DNA from: Agreia sp. Leaf283 | GTDB taxonomy: Bacteria > Actinomycetota > Actinomycetes > Actinomycetales > Microbacteriaceae | Length of the DNA stretch: 64,000 bases | Direction of reading: 5' to 3' | Assembly (NCBI RefSeq): GCF_001422485.1 | Contig: NZ_LMNF01000003.1 | Location: forward strand, 287,443-351,442 | Shown here: positions 59,828 to 64,000 of the stretch, piece by piece | How the letters are laid out: each line of letters opens with the position of its first letter | How positions within the stretch are numbered: the stretch's first letter is position 1 | Translations under genes and position numbers: made by a program | Notes under the pieces: model-generated | The model's database searches: none | Told to the model about the DNA's origin: nothing | What the model saw: the letters and a program-made list of their open reading frames with translations, nothing else

Positions 59828-60835
59828 TCAGAGACCGGTGCCGTGCACCGCGTGCGGCTCGATCAGCTCCAGCTCGGCAGCGCTGAGCGGATCGGCCTGC
59901 AGGGCGTCGAGATTCTGGTCGAGCTGGTCGACGCTGGATGCGCCGATGATCGCGCTGGTCACCTGGGGCTGGCGGAGCACCCAGGTGAGTGCGAGCTGGG
60001 CGAGGGTCTGCCCGCGGTCCCGTGCGAGGGCGTCGAGCGCTCGCGCCCGCGACAGGTAGCCTTCGTCGATTCGCGACTCGGGCAGGAAGCGGCTGGTCGC
60101 CGCCCTGGAGCCTTCCGGGACCGATCCGGTGAGGTAGCGGTTCGTCAGCAGGCCCTGCGCCAGCGGGGAGAAGACGATGCCCCCGATTCCGAGCTCGTCG
60201 AGCACGGGAAGAAGCCCCTCGTGCTCGATGTGACGGTCGAACATCGAGTAGCGAGGCTGGTGGATGAGGAGGGGCACCCGATGCTCGGCCAGCGCCGCGT
60301 GCATGCGACGCGTGTCGTCGGGGGAGTAGTTGGAGACGCCTACGTACAGTGCCTTGCCCTGGCTCACCGCGGTGGCGAGGGCGGCGGCGGTCTCCTCGAT
60401 CGGCGTCTCGGGGTCGGGCCGGTGGTGGTAGAAGATATCGACGTAGTCGAGCCCGAGACGGCCGAGGCTCTGGTCGAGGGAGGCCAGCAGATACTTGCGC
60501 GAGCCGAAATCGCCGTACGGACCCGGCCACATGTCGTATCCGGCCTTCGACGAGATGACGAGTTCGTCGCGGTAGGAGGCGAGGTCGTCTGCGAGGATGC
60601 GTCCGAAGTTGGCCTCGGCTGAGCCGTAGGGCGGTCCGTAGTTGTTCGCGAGGTCGAAGTGCGTGACGCCGCGGTCGAAGGCCCGGTGGACGATGTCGCG
60701 CTGCGTCTGCCGGGGCCTGGTGTCCCCGAAATTGTGCCAGAGGCCCAGAGAGAGGGCGGGCAGTTTCAGGCCGCTGCGCCCCGTGCGGTTGTACTGCATC
60801 GAGTCGTAGCGGCTGTCCTCGGCGTTGTAGGTCAC
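59828..60835 (-). CDS. Aldo/keto reductase, YghZ/Kv-beta type
   Basis: This is a 335-residue NADPH-dependent reductase. Residues 14-40 hold the family start (MQYNRTGRSGLKLPALSLG). The tetrad is visible as Asp and Tyr in FDLANNYGPP, Lys in VISSKAGYD and His in IFYHHRPD. The GSAEANFGRIL and MWPGPYGDFGSRKYLLAS segments resemble L-glyceraldehyde-3-phosphate reductase YghZ. The GTG at 60835 has TACGGT (60847-60842, minus) 6 nt upstream. It is a different branch from the reductase at 36782-37786. Confidence 0.9.
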   Translation of the reverse strand: MTYNAEDSRYDSMQYNRTGRSGLKLPALSLGLWHNFGDTRPRQTQRDIVHRAFDRGVTHFDLANNYGPPYGSAEANFGRILADDLASYRDELVISSKAGYDMWPGPYGDFGSRKYLLASLDQSLGRLGLDYVDIFYHHRPDPETPIEETAAALATAVSQGKALYVGVSNYSPDDTRRMHAALAEHRVPLLIHQPRYSMFDRHIEHEGLLPVLDELGIGGIVFSPLAQGLLTNRYLTGSVPEGSRAATSRFLPESRIDEGYLSRARALDALARDRGQTLAQLALTWVLRQPQVTSAIIGASSVDQLDQNLDALQADPLSAAELELIEPHAVHGTGL

Positions 60836-60841
60836 GGATAC

Positions 60842-60847
60842 ACCGTA
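60842..60847 (-). promoter_or_regulatory. Predicted leaderless -10 box (TACGGT) of the YghZ-like gene
   Basis: The hexamer is 6 nt from the GTG at 60835, in a 206-bp divergent gap shared with ssb. Confidence 0.5.
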
Positions 60848-61041
60848 GGGCACGCGCACGGGTGAGACGAGTCGACCTCTCCTCCTCCGGCCCGACGAAG
60901 CGTGAGCTGTGCACAGATCTCGGATCCCGCCGCCGAACGCCGTGCGAGGGAGCGATTCTGGTGCAACCGGTGCGAGGCCGGAATCAACTGGCACGAGTGC
61001 CGGTCTCGCGCCGGCCCATCCATCGAGACAAGGAGAATGAC

Positions 61042-61614
61042 GTGACAGACACGGTGACGCTGACAGGCGTCGTGGCAACGAAACCCGAGAACGTCCGAAC
61101 CAGCACCGGCCTCACGGTCACCAACTTCCGTCTGGCCTCGAGCCAGCGGCGATTCGACCGGGCCACCTCGACCTGGGTCGATGGCGACACCAACTGGTAC
61201 ACCGTCAACGCCTACCGGTGGATGGCCAACAACGTGGCCAACTCGCTGCAGGTAGGCAACCACGTCGTGCTCACGGGGCGGCTTCGCGTGCGCAACTGGA
61301 CCAGCGGCGACAAGCGCGGCACCGCCATCGAGGTCGATGTCGATTCCATCGGTCACGACCTCGCGTTCGGGGTGTCCCACTTCACCCGGCTGAAGGCGGC
61401 CGCACCGGCCGGCGAGTCGGGCGGCGCCGCCGCCTACACCGGTCCGGAGCCCGATCCGTCGGCCGCGGACTCGTCGTACTCCGGGCACGACGCCGGGCAC
61501 GACGTCTGGTCGACCCCGGTCGCGAGCGACGAGGCGTCGTATGAGACACCCGCCTCGGAGCAGAACGACGATTCGGTCTCCGAGATCGCCGAGGAGGAGA
61601 AGGTCCCCTTCTGA
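61042..61614 (+). CDS. ssb: Single-stranded DNA-binding protein
   Basis: This 190-residue OB-fold protein has its DNA-binding domain at residues 1-115 (DTVTLTGVVATKPENVRT, NWYTVNAYRWMANNVANSL). A disordered Gly/Ala/Ser/Asp-rich linker follows, then an acidic tip ending EEEKVPF, a variant of the usual DDDIPF partner-binding tail. It lies outside the rpsF-rplI locus where the main ssb usually sits, so it may be the second, SsbB-like paralogue. AAGGAG (61030-61035) lies 6 nt before the GTG at 61042. Confidence 0.92.
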   Translation: MTDTVTLTGVVATKPENVRTSTGLTVTNFRLASSQRRFDRATSTWVDGDTNWYTVNAYRWMANNVANSLQVGNHVVLTGRLRVRNWTSGDKRGTAIEVDVDSIGHDLAFGVSHFTRLKAAAPAGESGGAAAYTGPEPDPSAADSSYSGHDAGHDVWSTPVASDEASYETPASEQNDDSVSEIAEEEKVPF

Positions 61615-61672
61615 TTCATGCGACGAACCGGTGAATCCGCCGTGCCGTTGCAGCCTCCCGGAAGCCCTCACC

Positions 61673-61678
61673 TAGAAT
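61673..61678 (+). promoter_or_regulatory. Predicted -10 box (TAGAAT) of the DUF6993-type lipoprotein
   Basis: TAGAAT lies 39 nt before the GTG at 61718. The leader would contain a GAAAGAGGG stretch as ribosome site, unlike the leaderless genes around it. Confidence 0.4.
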
Positions 61679-61717
61679 CGGTGGGGGCATACGGGGGACA
61701 CAGCGAAAGAGGGCATA

Positions 61718-62245
61718 GTGACGCGCACGGCGACCGGCAGCACCGGCACACGACGACGAGGCGCGACAGCAGTGGCCGCCGTCCTGGCGGCGGGGGCTCT
61801 CGCCCTCGTCCTCACGGGGTGCGTTCCGGAGTCCACGCCGACGTCCACGGCCGCGTCGAGTGCCCCCGCGGTGTCCGAGACTCCGACACCCACAGCATCC
61901 GACGCGCCGCCGCCGGCGCTCGTGCCGAACGGAACGGCCGCCGAGAACAAGCCGTACTTCGACTACCTCAACAACCAGGCCATCGCCGCGGCCGGCGGAC
62001 AGCCCGACGGCCCGGCCTTCATCAACTCGCTTCGCGCCGGCGGCTTCGTCGTCGAGGTCATGGAGTTGACGCCCGACATCACCACGGTCGGCGTCAAGGC
62101 CGACTCCGTGCAGTTCTCCGTGCGTGCGCCAGACGCATGCATCATCGGCCAGTGGGGCACCGTCGGCGGATACACCAGCATCATCGCCGCGCCGCTCTCG
62201 ACCGGCAAATGCTTCATCGGCCAGACGCGCCCCATCGACTTCTGA
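61718..62245 (+). CDS. DUF6993-type lipoprotein
   Basis: This 175-residue exported lipoprotein has a basic N-terminus (about 1-15), a hydrophobic core and a lipobox VLTGC near residue 35. A Thr/Ser/Pro-rich linker follows to about 68. The folded domain (about 75-175) contains NKPYFDYLNNQ and two Cys residues in APDACIIGQWG and TGKCFIGQ that could form a disulfide. The family is common in Microbacteriaceae and has no known role. Confidence 0.82.
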   Translation: MTRTATGSTGTRRRGATAVAAVLAAGALALVLTGCVPESTPTSTAASSAPAVSETPTPTASDAPPPALVPNGTAAENKPYFDYLNNQAIAAAGGQPDGPAFINSLRAGGFVVEVMELTPDITTVGVKADSVQFSVRAPDACIIGQWGTVGGYTSIIAAPLSTGKCFIGQTRPIDF

Positions 62246-62272
62246 CCCGATTCGGTCGACGCGAAGAGACCA

Positions 62273-62278
62273 TAGACT
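62273..62278 (+). promoter_or_regulatory. Predicted leaderless -10 box of ettA (TAGACT)
   Basis: The hexamer ends 6 nt before the ATG at 62285. Confidence 0.5.
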
Positions 62279-62284
62279 GGTCGA

Positions 62285-63967
<1,683 letters not shown>

Positions 63968-63978
63968 GCACGGTCTCG

Positions 63979-64000
63979 ATGCGCCTGCACGTTCCGATCC
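63979..64000 (+). CDS. Start of next gene, probably an acyl-CoA thioesterase (cut by window)
   Basis: The frame ATG CGC CTG CAC GTT CCG ATC gives MRLHVPI, which resembles the first residues of the 4HBT-type thioesterases often found after ettA in related bacteria. Only seven codons are visible, so the assignment is weak. Confidence 0.35.

Overview
The window is 64 kb of high-GC, densely packed actinobacterial chromosome, most likely from a member of the Microbacteriaceae. The evidence is the strong G/C third-position bias, the GlgE maltosyl pathway, a type GatCAB/LigA/MnmA block, DUF6412-, DUF6993- and SCO4848-type small proteins, and the short dispersed inverted repeats that are common in genomes of this family. 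The genus cannot be fixed from the sequence. I find no phage, plasmid, insertion sequence, integrase or CRISPR array; this looks like core and near-core chromosome.

Layout. 1-6.6 kb: a truncated Na+/H+ antiporter, a small Zn-site protein, an alpha/beta hydrolase, an AI-2E-type permease, a large multi-segment membrane protein and a YbbN-like thioredoxin-fold/TPR protein. 6.7-15.8 kb: alpha-glucan genes, with glgE-glgB (minus) divergent from glgP (plus), and glgX convergent to glgP. 15.9-28.1 kb: cysteine desulfurase, mnmA, ligA and gatCAB, with a 4 kb redox block (EEP-family protein, furA-katA, trxA) sitting between the desulfurase and mnmA. 28.2-41 kb: accessory metabolism (SDR, DinB-like protein, acetyltransferase, acyl-CoA ligase), a three-gene type III polyketide synthase/methyltransferase/flavoprotein operon resembling srsABC, AraC and VOC genes, an MpaB-type oxygenase, aldo/keto reductase, a second Oxa1/YidC-like insertase, and dinB. 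41.1-47.4 kb: the trehalose operon glgX(treX)-treY-treZ. 47.5-52.4 kb: an F420-type oxidoreductase, a GerW-like protein and a TPP-riboswitch-controlled ECF thiamine transporter (ykoEDC). 52.5-55.6 kb: a degenerate DD-carboxypeptidase homologue, a zincin, tRNA-His, oligoribonuclease, an SCO4848-type protein and tRNA-Arg. 55.7-58.6 kb: a flavin-based transmembrane electron-transfer cassette (FMN-binding lipoprotein, ApbE flavin transferase, RnfD/NqrB-ferredoxin-reductase fusion). 58.6-64 kb: unknown proteins, a second aldo/keto reductase, ssb, a DUF6993-type lipoprotein, ettA and the first codons of the next gene.

How the genes work together. GlgE and GlgB build branched alpha-glucan from maltose-1-phosphate, GlgP and two GlgX paralogues take it apart, and TreX-TreY-TreZ convert glucan ends to trehalose. 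The TreS/maltokinase step that usually feeds GlgE is not in the window. Redox defence is represented by a Fur-type regulator whose operator overlaps its own promoter upstream of catalase, and by trxA behind a SigR-type promoter.

Two architectural signals recur. First, 19 genes have a TANNNT hexamer 6 or 7 nt in front of the start codon and no usual ribosome binding site, which predicts leaderless mRNAs. Second, three families of dispersed inverted repeats sit only in intergenic gaps at operon ends, and all three are interleaved in the one gap longer than 300 bp (40788-41108).
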